Assembly: GCA_930367215.1 (NCBI GenBank)
Contig: OV884059.1
Span: forward strand, 231,693,803 to 231,757,802
DNA: 64,000 bases
Reading direction: 5' to 3'
Source: Pollenia angustigena
Taxonomy: Eukaryota; Arthropoda; Insecta; Diptera; Polleniidae
The translations under genes and the position numbers were made by a program. The first letter of the stretch is position 1, and each line of letters begins with the position of its first letter. Shown piece after piece: positions 44,417 to 50,395 of this stretch. The notes under the pieces were generated by a model that was not told the origin of the DNA, ran no database searches, and saw nothing but the letters and a program-made list of their open reading frames with translations.

Positions 44417-45635
44417 CGTCTGCGTTAGATAGCACAATACAATATTTATGAAAAAAAAACGTTTTGGGAAAATTTTTTTTTGCAAATTTAAATGGCAGAT
44501 GACCGACTCTTCAGTCAGTGAACTCGTTTCTATCAGAAAACCCATTTTTGAAAAATTGCAGATAACACTATTTGAAAAATAACCCTCGATATATAAAAAA
44601 AACCTTTTCTTTAAATCTTGCTCCAATTTTCACGTGAACGAAGTCACGGGTAGAAGCAAGTTCATGTAATAGAAATACATAACATAAATATATATACGGT
44701 GACCCCCTTTCTGTATTATGCAGAACAGTACTGTATTTTAAAAGTTCTGTGTGAATTATTTTCTAGTCAAAAACCGTTAATTGTTCTGTATTACATTAAA
44801 TGTAACTTGTAACTGATTTTCTCATTTTTGAATACTATTTTCGACACTGACGAAATAAACATTAACAATTTTCAATTAAAAAAAAACTGAACTGAGATTT
44901 TTTATTTCCAAGAAACATATTTTTGACAAATCTCTCACTGATACTCTTTAACTTCAAGTGTAAATGCTTGTGATAAAAACTTCGACACCTTCCTAGACCT
45001 AACATTTAATTTTTTAGACTTCTTATGGATGACTTTTTTATTGCAATTAATTGTTATATTTTCAACTAAAAAATATTATTAAAAACTTCATCGCTTTTGG
45101 TACGGGCATTAATTACCGATCGCGAAAAAGTAATGCATGGATATGCGATGTAGAATTTCGTATTTGCAAAAAATGCAAGAAGTTATAACCCAATGCACAC
45201 CAAGTACATATCGCACTTGATCATAATGAGGGTATTCATGATACATTTTTATTTTTTCGCTTTTTTGGAAAAAAATATATTCATATTTTGTATACTTTTT
45301 GGTAATGGAACGATGGTTGGTTAAAAAGTTATTTTTCATATGCCTTTAATTTTAAATTCAAAACTGTTTTGCTTCTACTGAAACCTTTTAATCCAGTGCG
45401 ATATGTATTTTTTTTAATTTTATAATCAATCTTCTTTTAGCTTTGTACAGCTCGTGGTTTCCTTTGTGAATATTGCCATGCCGATGTTGTAATTTACCCT
45501 TGGGGCGTACGTGTTGAACGCTGTGATCGTTGTGGTACTTGCTTTCATCGCAGCTGCTGGAAATCTATGTGTGAAAAATGTTGTCGTTGCCAAAGGATCG
45601 ATAAACGTCAAGATGAAATCAATGACTTTATTTAA
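13912..45635 (+). CDS. Rubicon: Rubicon homologue (RUN + Rubicon homology domain), 5' incomplete
   Basis: Joined exons are 13912-15658, 23415-23790, 23847-24014, 24084-24435 and 45441-45635: 2838 nt, 946 codons including stop, all junctions GT-AG and in phase. Near the N-terminus is a RUN domain (HWLMQNLSEHNLCGFLQYL...LAFETHQYGLLSQIN-type text, about 14200-14400). A long Ser/Thr/Asn-rich linker follows. The C-terminus carries the cysteine-rich Rubicon homology domain with CAGCGMRV, CTGCH, CEYCH and CDRCGTCFHRSCW motifs. In animals Rubicon acts on endosomal/autophagic membranes: it restrains the UVRAG-Vps34 complex and binds Rab7 through this zinc-binding domain. RUN plus RH together separate it from PLEKHM1 and Pacer. 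Introns 1 and 4 (7.8 and 21 kb) are packed with transposons. The 5' exon with the start codon was not identified. The function is inferred from family knowledge; the domains are visible. Confidence 0.9.
16051..17287. other. Interior of intron-1 element, unassigned
   Basis: AT-rich with repeated TTTCGAA/TTCGAAA words (16440-16600 and 17010-17110) that hint at decayed inverted segments. No coding feature recognised. Confidence 0.35.
17288..18106. repeat. left arm of long-TIR element
   Basis: Reverse complement of 18904-19708. It contains open frames (17303-17518, 17532-17723) that recur on the opposite strand in the other arm (19507-19704), so they are likely non-coding or duplicated exon remnants. 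Confidence 0.8.
18240..18870 (+). pseudogene. conserved cryptic transposon-associated protein, fragment
   Basis: Translatable segments with one in-frame stop (TAG at about 18446) and deletions. One segment includes VRELHLSKRQSEVLWSRLKQ and, later, NADEWRLFIDGSFKSKF. A second segment (about 18718-18867) reads RYDRKLWPSRESHRKGSKN and then APLHLKLGYMKQFVKN. I recognise these as parts of a large family of uncharacterised proteins repeated in many insect and cnidarian genomes (WRLFIDSS and PLHIKLGLMKQFVK blocks). About 80 residues between the two blocks are missing here. The function is unknown; its position between long inverted arms suggests it belongs to the mobile element. Confidence 0.55.
18904..19708. 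repeat. right arm of long-TIR element
   Basis: Inverted copy of 17288-18106, about 14 bp shorter, partly because the TGAATGAAATAG stretch near the tip is missing. Confidence 0.8.
19866..20116. mobile_element. 251-bp MITE, TAATGCCCGTAATTTC ends
   Basis: Perfect 16-bp inverted ends TAATGCCCGTAATTTC / GAAATTACGGGCATTA. The outer TA could be a TA target duplication, as in Tc1/mariner-type MITEs. No coding capacity. Confidence 0.75.
20851..21059. mobile_element. 209-bp MITE with 36-bp TIRs in LINE
   Basis: Ends GGGTACGTTCGTAAATGCAT and ATGCATTTACGAACGCACCC, near-perfect over 36 bp (through ...CTGCGCTGCATCAG). Flanked by TAT (20848-20850 and 21060-21062). The 3-bp duplication and GGG ends fit PIF/Harbinger-type MITEs. 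Confidence 0.8.
21656..21825. mobile_element. 170-bp MITE with 8-bp target duplication in LINE
   Basis: Ends CTGCCATCGGCAA / TTGCCGATGGCAG. Exact 8-bp direct repeats TTATAGAA flank it (21648-21655 and 21826-21833). An 8-bp duplication is characteristic of hAT and P superfamilies. Confidence 0.85.
22971..23081. mobile_element. 111-bp MITE, CCTTATTCATAAA ends
   Basis: CCTTATTCATAAA (22971-22983) mirrors TTTATGAATAAGG (23069-23081), with further inner complementarity (TTATAAACCTGTTATAAG-like). It abuts the 5' limit of the LINE ORF. Confidence 0.7.
23415..23790 (+). CDS. Rubicon: Rubicon exon, pre-RH linker
   Basis: Acceptor TTTAG at 23410-23414; a second acceptor 12 bases on (23426) is also in phase, because CTACACCTTTAG can be dropped without a frameshift. 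It encodes SAEIVGLSLISKFDEKH and a segment ending ATRGTRYWAPPRQQIIFTDH. Donor at 23791 (GTAAGT). Confidence 0.85.
23847..24014 (+). CDS. Rubicon: Rubicon exon, first zinc motifs of RH domain
   Basis: Acceptor TTGTAG (23841-23846), donor GTAAGT at 24015. Encodes NRKELLKKQNYRCAGCGMRV and CTYLGKYHCTGCH, the first cysteine pairs of the Rubicon homology domain. The intron before it is 56 nt. Confidence 0.9.
24084..24435 (+). CDS. Rubicon: Rubicon exon, helical core of RH domain
   Basis: Acceptor TTTTAG, donor GTGAGT at 24436. Encodes WDFKCYPVSVFAYRLLEQM, DPLF/PLFYVPDLNPALY-like text and RLQLKFVKDFIRMCRFALHE. All match the pattern of the RH-domain helices (WDF..YPVS..., FYVPD.N.ALY). It ends HIFNCV in phase 0, ready to join LCTARGF in the last exon. 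Confidence 0.9.
24540..25500. other. Unassigned AT-rich intron sequence
   Basis: No gene. Words with GTTTCG/CGAAAC recur in both orientations (24570-24730 and 25005-25120), which suggests a decayed inverted repeat. Termini not delimited. Confidence 0.3.
25501..26125 (-). other. Probable LTR/3' flank of gypsy-2 fragment
   Basis: Lies directly 3' (on minus) of the gypsy-2 integrase remnant. On minus a TTGTAACAATATTGTG start at about 26126 could be the LTR head, but no second LTR copy is in the window to confirm the limits. Confidence 0.3.
26126..27660 (-). pseudogene. gypsy-2 RNase H-integrase fragment
   Basis: A heavily mutated Ty3/gypsy pol piece on minus. RNase H text with RFRIYLMGKKFKIVTDF and RKADALVYW (an ADALSR-like block) lies at 27312-27540. 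Integrase text SPQANGLVQRVNRSI near 26690-26730 marks the catalytic Glu side of the core (here QR replaces the usual ER). The integrase C-terminus ending in FKYKGRYAIEDVEE lies near 26250-26300. Protease and RT are absent: the fragment joins copia-2 at about 27660. Confidence 0.7.
27660..29310 (-). pseudogene. copia-2 integrase-RT remnant
   Basis: On minus, integrase text FIDDHSRRTFVFFMKK then IKAIRSDNGGEY (second Asp) and QNDVAERANRTI (Glu region) fall between 29300 and 29040. Next come an acidic linker with a CRGRPRVIRTG block (about 28430-28470) and an intact RT stretch (27975-28658) with FKARLVAKGCGQ, FSPVVRYSTIR and DVSTAYLNSQL. The catalytic YVDDILIAS lies near 27757-27775. A shift near 27978 and stops near 28870 disable it. 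Confidence 0.85.
29265..29690 (-). pseudogene. copia-2 gag N-terminal remnant
   Basis: Starts MMSSSVYQIDKLDNTNYDTW on minus and contains the copia Gag domain (LATIMQSVKSSQLNYVKN, AHEAWKKL). After GENTTFCKI it runs into integrase sequence read in a wrong frame, which marks the deletion junction at about 29310. Confidence 0.82.
29782..29795 (-). other. copia-2 primer binding site
   Basis: On minus GGTTATGGGCACAG, directly after the LTR. It matches the copia initiator-tRNA-Met half-molecule type (GGTTATGGG) and agrees with copia-1. Confidence 0.75.
29796..29937 (-). repeat. copia-2 5' LTR
   Basis: 142 bp; on minus TGTTGGATTTTATCC... to ...TTAAAAACA, with TG/CA ends and PBS adjacent. No second LTR in the window. 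Confidence 0.75.
29938..30044. mobile_element. 107-bp MITE/hairpin
   Basis: GTTTTGTGATACAAACTGTC (29938-) pairs with GACAGTTCGTATCACAAAAC (to 30044). It abuts the copia-2 LTR. Confidence 0.65.
30118..30297. mobile_element. 180-bp MITE, AAAGTGACCTCA ends
   Basis: AAAGTGACCTCA (30118-30129) mirrors TGAGGTCACTTT (30286-30297), with outward similarity ACTAAT / TTAATA. No coding capacity. Confidence 0.6.
30298..31915. other. Unassigned intron sequence
   Basis: No gene recognised. It includes repeated TTAGCGGGAA-type words (30764, 31695, 31755) and one TTAGGGTGGTT-like terminus at 31249-31260, resembling the ends at 15910 and 23267 but without a mate found nearby. Confidence 0.35.
31916..31985. 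repeat. Palindromic AATCGGTTAACCGATT cluster
   Basis: TTAATCGGTTAACCGATTAA is a perfect 20-base palindrome. A second variant (ACTAATCGGTTAATTTC, AACTAATCGGTTAA) follows within 40 bases, and TTTTCGATTAACGAATAAAA after that. No known gene is associated. Confidence 0.7.
32544..34240 (+). mobile_element. Helitron-like non-autonomous element with internal tandem array
   Basis: Starts TCTATATATATAAAAATGAA followed by (TTTG)n and GACTCCGAAACTACTGAACC. Ends GCGAAGCGCACCGGGTTAAGC-type sequence TAGT at 34240, followed by (TA)9. These ends are those of insect Helitron/Helentron-associated elements (TC...CTAGT type, no TIR, no target duplication). The middle (32722-34205) is a tandem array. No Rep/helicase ORF. 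Confidence 0.78.
32722..34205 (+). repeat. About 400-bp higher-order tandem repeat (3 diverged monomers per unit)
   Basis: GAGCC(GCTG) anchor points fall at 32757, 33155, 33555 and 33953, giving periods of 398, 400 and 398. Each period holds three diverged monomers that each begin CATAG(G)A. These start at 32722, 32849, 32991, 33134, 33248, 33391, 33534, 33648, 33789, 33932, 34020 and 34161, with spacings of about 114, 143 and 143. The fourth period has a deletion (88 bp instead of 114). Confidence 0.85.
34259..35335. other. Unassigned intron sequence
   Basis: No gene. A 27-bp word ATATCGAGGGTTATTTTTCA... (34711-34737) recurs inverted at about 44569-44595. Confidence 0.35.
35948..36085 (+). 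pseudogene. hAT transposase dimerisation-domain remnant
   Basis: An open segment with ACVETINSTKTRLPIRM followed by YELLDALLG. This matches the shape of the hAT C-terminal dimerisation motif (NA.VER.FS..N.IKTKLR.R...E.LDAL). The catalytic upstream region is lost. It is cut by the MITE at 36086. Confidence 0.55.
36086..36342. mobile_element. 257-bp MITE nested in hAT remnant
   Basis: CAGGCATGTTCTGTAAATCA pairs with TGATTTTCAGAACATGCCTG. Several AATCACAA/TTGTGATT words lie inside. CAG...CTG ends suggest a hAT-like MITE. A clear target duplication was not seen. Confidence 0.7.
36850..36954 (+). repeat. 105-bp direct repeat, copy 1
   Basis: Starts CAACAATAAATTTCAGTG and ends GTAAATAGCTTTGA. About 90% identical to 39218-39320, same orientation, 2.37 kb apart. 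The ends are not TG...CA, so it is not a normal LTR. Confidence 0.8.
37467..38187 (-). pseudogene. C2H2 zinc-finger ORF remnant, transposon-like family
   Basis: On minus it starts MKCFICNKFFINNEFYFGHL, giving a C2H2-like pair: CX2C...HX3H, then CCNTVYKNSSKFKAHVRKKH. The frame shifts once near 37930 in an A/T homopolymer. It then stays open to 37467, with LDLKT/RDLKTPYKLKIMLSEEDLF and LAFVSMKNTF. I recognise the layout (N-terminal fingers, then a PYKLKK...FVPMKNTF-like block) from a multicopy family of uncharacterised proteins in arthropods. The expected C-terminal two thirds are missing. The function is unknown and could be a transposase accessory or transposase. Confidence 0.5.
38410..39130. 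repeat. Scrambled TGATGTCAT/ATGACATCA repeats
   Basis: Words such as CATCAATATGATG, GATGACATTTAATCATCAC, TTGATGTCA and TGTCATCAATATGA occur more than fifteen times in both orientations over 0.7 kb, with irregular spacing. GATGACATTTAATCATCAC occurs near 38490-38515 (as GACGACATTT...) and again at 38576-38595. No coding feature. Confidence 0.65.
39218..39320 (+). repeat. 105-bp direct repeat, copy 2
   Basis: Copy of 36850-36954 with a few substitutions and two small indels. Confidence 0.8.
39321..40085. other. Unassigned intron sequence
   Basis: AT-rich; no gene or repeat boundary seen. Ends with the ATAT target site of the next element. Confidence 0.35.
40086..40690 (+). repeat. 5' LTR of SAP-Gag element
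   Basis: 605 bp. It differs from the 3' LTR mainly by two short deletions (near 40225, where the 3' LTR has extra TTTCAATTTGTTAA-like bases, and near 40408, where TATAAATACTTG is missing). Confidence 0.93.
40691..40710 (+). other. Primer binding site
   Basis: ATTGGTGTCAGAAGTGGGAT immediately after the LTR. TGGTGTCAGAAGTGGGA is a common primer-site sequence in insect gypsy elements, and the tRNA 3'-CCA complement TGG is present. Confidence 0.75.
40790..41875 (+). CDS. Gag with N-terminal SAP motif and coiled coil (element-encoded)
   Basis: 361 codons. Residues 1-36 form a SAP-type helix-extension-helix motif (LKVEQLKKELGKLDL, GNKAELQKRLLDEF), a fold known to bind DNA. Residues about 80-205 are a long heptad-like region built of repeats (SRKIDETSRKMDD, SKKMDEASGKMEE) and a VKTQVTDVK triplet, predicted coiled coil. 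Residues about 225-350 resemble a retrotransposon capsid (FKFQFDTVANRNAW, ALKGTAAEVL, YGGEHKMEIYKMEL). The ORF ends early by a frameshift near 41830-41880 relative to the downstream ORF, where the capsid end continues. Confidence 0.8.
   Translation: MKFEELKVEQLKKELGKLDLPTAGNKAELQKRLLDEFERRNMNIASYEFEDKEEIEVCTRAVASSMNLNAMFAAMMAKMEKITEESSRKIDETSRKMDDNSKRMVQMIKENSNDILTETSRKIYETSKKMDEASGKMEEKSSTILAEIQENSRITNEKLQEISSEINERVNEMEIEFNQKLSDVKTQVTDVKIHVTDVKTQVTIFDEKLQHLEDKVNYIQCQEGPVRVIPEVSSRIKAPSFDGSVPLNVFKFQFDTVANRNAWNSEEKAIELILALKGTAAEVLESVPVSSRNNYDEIMVALQRKYGGEHKMEIYKMELRGRVQKANETLQDFALEIERLVQLTYPGENHPFWIILKLRNL
41907..43325 (+). CDS. Gag C-terminus/protease fused to integrase tail (deleted pol)
   Basis: 472 codons open, though the biological start is probably upstream in the Gag frame. 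Features: end of capsid (residues 1-65), a CCHC knuckle CYNCGKIGHIQRNC (about 72-85), a retropepsin core LTIDTGAGFSIIRPDL (about 146-162) with VLIGADFM (flap/second hydrophobic Gly region), then text typical of the protease-RT spacer. After about residue 330 it joins the integrase C-terminal (GPY-like) module: WNGPHKAKKKLNDVVYRI and KMKVVHLERLAPFG. RT, RNase H and the integrase catalytic core are missing, so it cannot copy itself. Confidence 0.82.
   Translation: MCAALKSTFAETVSFALAQETARIISRPQTYKVRKLDMACEDESELIKEVRGMKEALFKALGEKQSKNKLKCYNCGKIGHIQRNCKAQRKRTRSASPPSNSQQTTHQSSQESPLSMEGVLPFASEDAIINLVVPKRYKSITTFGYIDGKKRILTIDTGAGFSIIRPDLVTGAVEPLSGVSLRTATGEPATVYGKTRVVLRIANIVNFHEFIVAGIVDEVLIGADFMISHNISLNMGKQIMYLFDYEIPLNVGYESEARVGQVLACTRPESSPYRKVAKREKAVAHARQLSRLEARHCTEADRRECISEGRSLKIEPSKDWLAAKRFEPVSAKVIRANSIGGRQNFKNSCPKRVAARSTVKRVCALLPQFNCKALSILEDKQVSSLGRGNPYHQRKFVRDQLILPMNQQPKERLVAKPQLHWNGPHKAKKKLNDVVYRIQKYKSPRAKMKVVHLERLAPFGRGDFEPIRDEQA
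43324..43336 (+). other. Polypurine tract
   Basis: AAGTGGGGGGCAG immediately upstream of the 3' LTR, the usual plus-strand primer position. Confidence 0.7.
43337..43961 (+). repeat. 3' LTR of SAP-Gag element
   Basis: 625 bp, TGTTACG...CGTAACA, followed by ATAT. Confidence 0.93.
44121..44336. mobile_element. 216-bp MITE with imperfect TIRs
   Basis: TAAAGGCAGAATTAGTCTAC pairs with ACTAACTGAGCCTTTA-side sequence. TTTCTGTTTCTGTTATG pairs with CGTAACAGAACAGAAAG. Arms about 36 bp with a few mismatches. Confidence 0.6.
44386..44415. repeat. Poly(A) run, 30 nt
   Basis: An uninterrupted A30, probably a retroposon tail remnant or simple repeat. The minus-strand poly-Phe open frame at 44366-44626 derives from it. 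Confidence 0.9.
44416..45440. other. 3' part of Rubicon intron 4
   Basis: No gene. At about 44628-44662 GTGAACGAAGTCACGGGTAG followed by AAGCAAGT resembles a Helitron-like 3' end, but no matching 5' end is clear. Confidence 0.35.
45441..45635 (+). CDS. Rubicon: Rubicon last exon, C-terminal zinc motifs
   Basis: Acceptor TCTTTTAG, 64 codons plus TAA at 45633-45635. Encodes LCTARGFLCEYCHADV, ERCDRCGTCFHRSCW and CEKCCRCQR, the closing cysteine cluster of the Rubicon homology domain. The protein ends NDFI. The upstream exon ends ...HIFNCV, so the pairing is CV|LC, matching the family pattern in which a Cys lies on each side. Confidence 0.92.
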   Translation, partial: LCTARGFLCEYCHADVVIYPWGVRVERCDRCGTCFHRSCWKSMCEKCCRCQRIDKRQDEINDFI

Positions 45636-45867
45636 TGAAATAATTTAAATTTTTAAGTTGTATTAGTTTATTGATATTGGTCCAGATGTTTTTGTTTTCT
45701 TTGTTAATTAGTTTCAATTTATTTAAGTACGAGTTTTGAACAAATTTACAAACATATACATATGTACATCCATATTTGTTAATAATAGTGAAAGCATAAG
45801 CTATATTGTATCTATAGATAATTAACTCTTTTTTTTGCAAAAAAAAAAACTACATATAAGTATTTTT

Positions 45868-46523
45868 GGCGGCATGAAATAAGTCCCCAAAACAAAATTA
45901 AAATAGTCCCCAAAAAAGTAAAGGGGGCAACAACAACGTTTTTTGTATAGTTATTTCATCATTGGGGGCTTATTTCATATTAAATAAGACCCCAAAAATT
46001 GTGGACTTAGGGCCTTATTGTGTAAAACGCAACGCCAAAAATATCACTGAAAACAAAAACAAATTCAAAAATATTTTATAATTTTGTTGTTGCTTTCTAC
46101 AGAAATTCAAATTGTTTTTTAAAATTTTCAACGCCATAAAATTTGAAGTGTTTGAAATTTAAAAATTTAATATGAATTCTTATAGAAAGCAAAAACAAAA
46201 TTATCAGGGGTGTGCTGGAAATCGGAAACGTAAATATATATATTATAATAAGATTTCTGTAATATAAGAATTTTCTGACAAATATTATACATACAAAAAT
46301 TTTTCTATTAAACAGAATTTTAAAACAAAATTTAAAAAAAGTTTTATTAAAAACGACTTCCAAATTCTTGTGTTTTACGTTTTCGTTTTCCAGCAAATCC
46401 CTGTATAAAATATTTTTGAACTTGTTTTGGCTTTCGATGACATTTTTGGTATTGCGTTGCGTTTCACACTATTAGGCTATTGTTTTTGGAGACTTATTTC
46501 CTGGGGACTTATTACATGCCGCC
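45868..46523. mobile_element. 656-bp long-TIR element, GGCGGCATG ends
   Basis: GGCGGCATGAAATAAGTCCC and GGGACTTATTACATGCCGCC are inverted ends. Inner inverted parts AGGGCCTTATTGTGTAAAAC (46008-) and GTTTCACACTATTAGGCTAT (to about 46485) extend the arms. The centre holds another MITE (46205-46403). Confidence 0.75.
46205..46403. mobile_element. 199-bp MITE, CAGGGGTGTGCTGGAAATC end
   Basis: Left end CAGGGGTGTGCTGGAAATCG, right end CGTTTTCCAGCAAATCCCTG. Same family as 60191-60365 (shared TGCTGGAAATCGGAAACG / TTCTGGAAATCGAAAACG and AAGATTTCTGTAAT). CAG...CTG ends are hAT-like. Confidence 0.7.
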
Positions 46524-48523
46524 TTTTTTCGAGGAATTTTAATTTATTTAATTTTTTTTATGATATTGTTTATCTATACAGGTAGACGACTCAAAATAAA
46601 TAAAATTTATGTTAAGTCGATAATTGGTTTCCGTGTTGCGTGTTTCTCGAATTATTTTTTATGTATCTAAAAGACCTAACAAACTATCCGCAAAAATTTC
46701 AAAATTGAGTTTTTTATGGATTTTTATTCCCTACGTTATAACGCATATGTTACAAATGTCAAAATTTTTGTACCTAGAGGACCGTTACGCAGAAAAAAGA
46801 GAAAAAAAATCACGATAAAAGATTAATTTTGTTGCATAGTGTAATTTAAACAAACATTAAGAATTTTTTTTTTGCTTAAACCAGTAAAAGAAATTATAAC
46901 TGTTAATGTACATCAGAGAACTGCAAAATCACTTTTTTTCTTGATTTATTCATACGCTAAAATTTACATTCAATCTTTGCTTGCAAAACAAAGTTCAACG
47001 TTGGTAATTTTTACATCGTTTCGTTCACATTTGATTTTTGCATTTATTCATTTTTTATTGAAAGTGCTTTATTTGCATTTTTGTTGAGCACGCAATATAA
47101 CACAAATGTGTAAATTCAAAGGAACACATTCTTATACTTTTGCATTCAAGTGGTCGATGAGACACTTTGTTTATTGTCACAGAATACATTTATTATTAAC
47201 AACAATAAACCCATCGAAGAGACGCTTTGTTAAAATTAACAACAATAACAAGAATACATTGTACCTAGTAGAGCTTCCAATCGGGAAATCCCGATCCCGG
47301 GATTTTCGGGATTAGGCGATTTCTGATTTCTAATCCCGGGATTTTCGAGATCCCGATTTTTTTTATATTTTTACATTTTTTTTTTAAATAACTTGTATAA
47401 AGATACGTGTATTTGTTGACAAAAAAGTTTAAAATACATTTGAATAGATTTGAAATACATATGGACAATTTTAAATTGTATTTGAAAATTTTTAATATAT
47501 TTGGACAATTTTAAAATATATTTGACAAATTAAAAATATTTGGATAATTTCAAAATACATTTAGGCTGGGTTTTTGAGATGTCTGTTAAACTAGGTTTAG
47601 TTAATCTGAAAACATATTTGTGCCGCCATAACAAAGTTTGTATACATAATTTTGATGAACCAACTTAGTTTTGCTTAAAATGTTGGTCTTTAATTAATGG
47701 TTTACAACTCTGTGTTAGTGCGGTTTCATTATTATTATATTTATATTATTTCATAGATATTCTGCACAAGTTTTTTTCATATGCGTTTTGATAGCATTTC
47801 ACGTGAAATGTTGAACAGAGTACCAGGCTTTATGCAATAAGTCGCACAATGGTTTCATTCATTCAATAAAAAGGTGAACTAACCTATAGGAATAACATAA
47901 ATAGCATTGTTAAATGTTGACAACACATTTCACTTTTATTGTTGTGCAATAAAAATCAAGAGTCTTTTGATTGTTGCCAATATATTGTCAGAGAATACAA
48001 TATTGAGCCACCTTCAAATAGCACATACACATTAGCGATACGATTATACAATACATAAAATTCAACAATTTTATTGCAAGTGTATGAGCCGCTTTACATT
48101 GTCTTTATGAAATTTGATCAATTAATGATTTAAGATTTAATGCGATTTTTTTACAATTGCACAAAGCCGTTCTCTGATGTACATACATATATAATATGCT
48201 GTTAATGTATTTCATATTCACACTAATTAGTACTGCCGATAGGTTATTTGGTTTCAGAATTTTACATTTCCAAATAACATAAGCAGTGTTTAGAAAAACA
48301 AAAATATTTTCAAACGATATATATTTCTGGTTTCATTTATATCAAAATGTGTAATTTTGGTTTCAATATTGTAAATAGTTTCAATTTTATAACGTTTTTT
48401 CCCTCCTGTAAACTTTTGAAAACTGCAGATAGGTTATTTCTTCTTTTACTTGGTGGCCACACGATCAAGTTTTTCCTTTCAATTACTTTCAATTTGCAAT
48501 ACACTCAGTTTTTTACTAACGCT
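46524..48523. other. Intergenic, unassigned
   Basis: Downstream of Rubicon. AT-rich short open frames without domains. No gene recognised. Confidence 0.35.
47277..47350. repeat. CCCGGGATTTTC repeats
   Basis: AATCCCGGGATTTTCG-type words occur twice in direct order (47289-47318 and 47331-47352) with partial inverted copies (GGGAAATCCCG; TCGAGATCCCG), making a small cruciform-prone block. Confidence 0.6.
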
Positions 48524-49169
48524 GGGTCTCCACGTAGCAATTTTTATTGCTAAGTACAAGCAATAACGTCGGCAGAAAAATGACAGAACAATGGAGCAAT
48601 GATTGCTGATTATATTGCTGGAGAACACTTGTTATCGCTTTGCCATAAATTTGCAATTTTCACCTCGAGTAGTTGTATAAAGTTTTGTGGCTGTATTTAT
48701 AACAACTGTTTTATGTTGTGTTTTGAAGTGATTGTTAAATTTTCTTTTTTAAATTAATTAATTAAATTAATAAAATAATTAATTGTAATTGTCGTAGCTG
48801 TGTTTTATATTGCTTTTTTGTTTATTTGCGTATGAAAAAAACCTAAAACTTGTATTGTTCTATTGAGCAAATAAAAATATACAAAAAAAAAAATTCGTCT
48901 TTGCTTTTGTTGATATTGACGTTTATTTAAAAATATAATATATAAAATCTTTTTCTGCATTTTGTTGAAGTATTTTTCCACTTGCTTTTTTAATAAATAA
49001 ACACACCAATAAATAACCAACCGTACAGAGAAATGAAATCTCAGATAAATTACAACTGATTTGACAGCAGATTGCTAAGCAATAAGAAGAGCAATCATTG
49101 CGCAATGGATTGCCACTCATGGCAATATGCGGTCAATACGTCGCAATAAATATTGCTACGTGGAGACCC
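48524..49169. mobile_element. 646-bp TIR element, GGGTCTCCACG ends
   Basis: GGGTCTCCACGTAGCAATTT and AATATTGCTACGTGGAGACCC are inverted ends (26 bp with one mismatch). TTGC/GCAA words recur subterminally. No transposase. Confidence 0.8.
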
Positions 49170-49385
49170 GGGGTAACACACTCACACTTTTTAAATTGAC
49201 CACGAGATGGCTTTCAATTTCACCTTTCCATTTGTTTGGCAATTTACTTTCAATTTAACAGCTGAGTACAAGTTTGTCTCTGTTGTTGTTGACATCTTGG
49301 AAGTAAATTGCTTACAAATTGAGTGCAGCCTACGTCACAGCTTTCAATTTATGTTAATTTTGACAAGCAGTATATGTAAAAGACT

Positions 49386-50290
49386 ATCAAGAACAACTCA
49401 AGGCGAATTGAGCAAACCAGGTCTGTAGGAGATTTGAAAACACCAGTGCATGCTCGTAGAGCTCGTACTGCAGAAAATATTGCTGCTGTTCGCGATAGTG
49501 TCGCTAAAGAGCCATACACCTCAACTCGTCGTCGTGACTAACAATTGCACCTCTCACATAATGACTTGCATTTACACGCTAACAAGGTGCAATTGACTCT
49601 AGAACTAAAGCCTCTTGACCATTCCAAATGGTCAGAATGGTGGCAAGAAATGGCAGCAGTGGATGATCAACTTTCAAAGAAAATCATCTTCAGTGATGAG
49701 GCACATTTTCACCTCAGTGGATTCGTCAATAAGCAGAATTGTCGCATTTGGGCGAATGATAATCCAAGATTTATTGTCGAAAAATCAATGCAACCACAAA
49801 GAGTGACTGTTTGCTGCGGTTTATATGCTGGCGGCATCATGGGGCCGTATTTTTTAAAGGCTACTGTGAATGGTGATCGCTATCGTGAGATGATAATGAA
49901 CTTTTTATGGCCCGAATTGGAAGATATGGATGTGGACGATATGTGGTTTCAACAGGACGGTGCCACTTGCCACACAGCTAACGAAACAATGGCTCTTTTG
50001 CGCGACAAATTTAATGGCCGTGTTATCTCACGTAGTGGCGATGTCAATTGGCCGCCAAGATGATGTGATTTGACACCGTTGGACTTCTTTCTTTGGGGTT
50101 ATTTGAAAGAAAAGGTGTACGTCGATAAGCCAGCAACAATTCAAGAGCTAAGAGATGAGATAATTCGGCAGATTAACCTCAATTATGCGCCAGCGTCATC
50201 GAAAATTTGGACCATCGGAGGTGTGCCGCCGAGGTCGCGTCGGCCATTTGGCCGATATTTTGTTCCATACATAATTCAACCATTCCAAAA
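49386..50290 (+). pseudogene. DD41D Tc1/mariner transposase pseudogene
   Basis: The N-terminal helix-turn-helix part is decayed: RSVGDLKTPVHARRARTAEN is open (about 49420-49480), then a stop at about 49540 and loss of part of the linker. The catalytic domain is open from 49545: first Asp in IFSDEAHFHLSGFVNKQNC (GAT 49695), second in WFQQDGATCHTA (GAC 49956), third in DLTPLDFFLWGYLKEKVY (GAC 50082). There are 41 residues between the second and third Asp, giving DD41D, the rosa/Visitor-type group known from flies. A TGA at 50061-50063 (expected Ser) breaks it before the third Asp. The enzyme would cut and paste at TA sites. Confidence 0.85.
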
Positions 50291-50395
50291 TTATCATAAT
50301 AAAAAGGAAAAATTTTAAATTTAAAAAAAAAAGTTTTAAAACATTTTTTAAAAAAACAAAAAAACTTTTTTTCAAAAGATGGATCAAATAGCTAT

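Larger units (their letters stand above)
24436..45440 (+). other. Rubicon intron 4, 21 kb, transposon-filled
   Basis: Bounded by GTGAGT at 24436 and CTTTTAG at 45434-45440. The coding phase is preserved across it. It contains gypsy and copia fragments, Helitron-like, hAT, C2H2-ORF and SAP-Gag LTR elements, described separately. Confidence 0.85.

Noticed and set aside
44366..44626. Minus-strand frame with poly-Phe
   Set aside because: Produced by the A30 run and neighbouring A-rich sequence.
49545..50063. Functional mariner transposase
   Set aside because: Stop before the third catalytic Asp and a damaged N-terminus.
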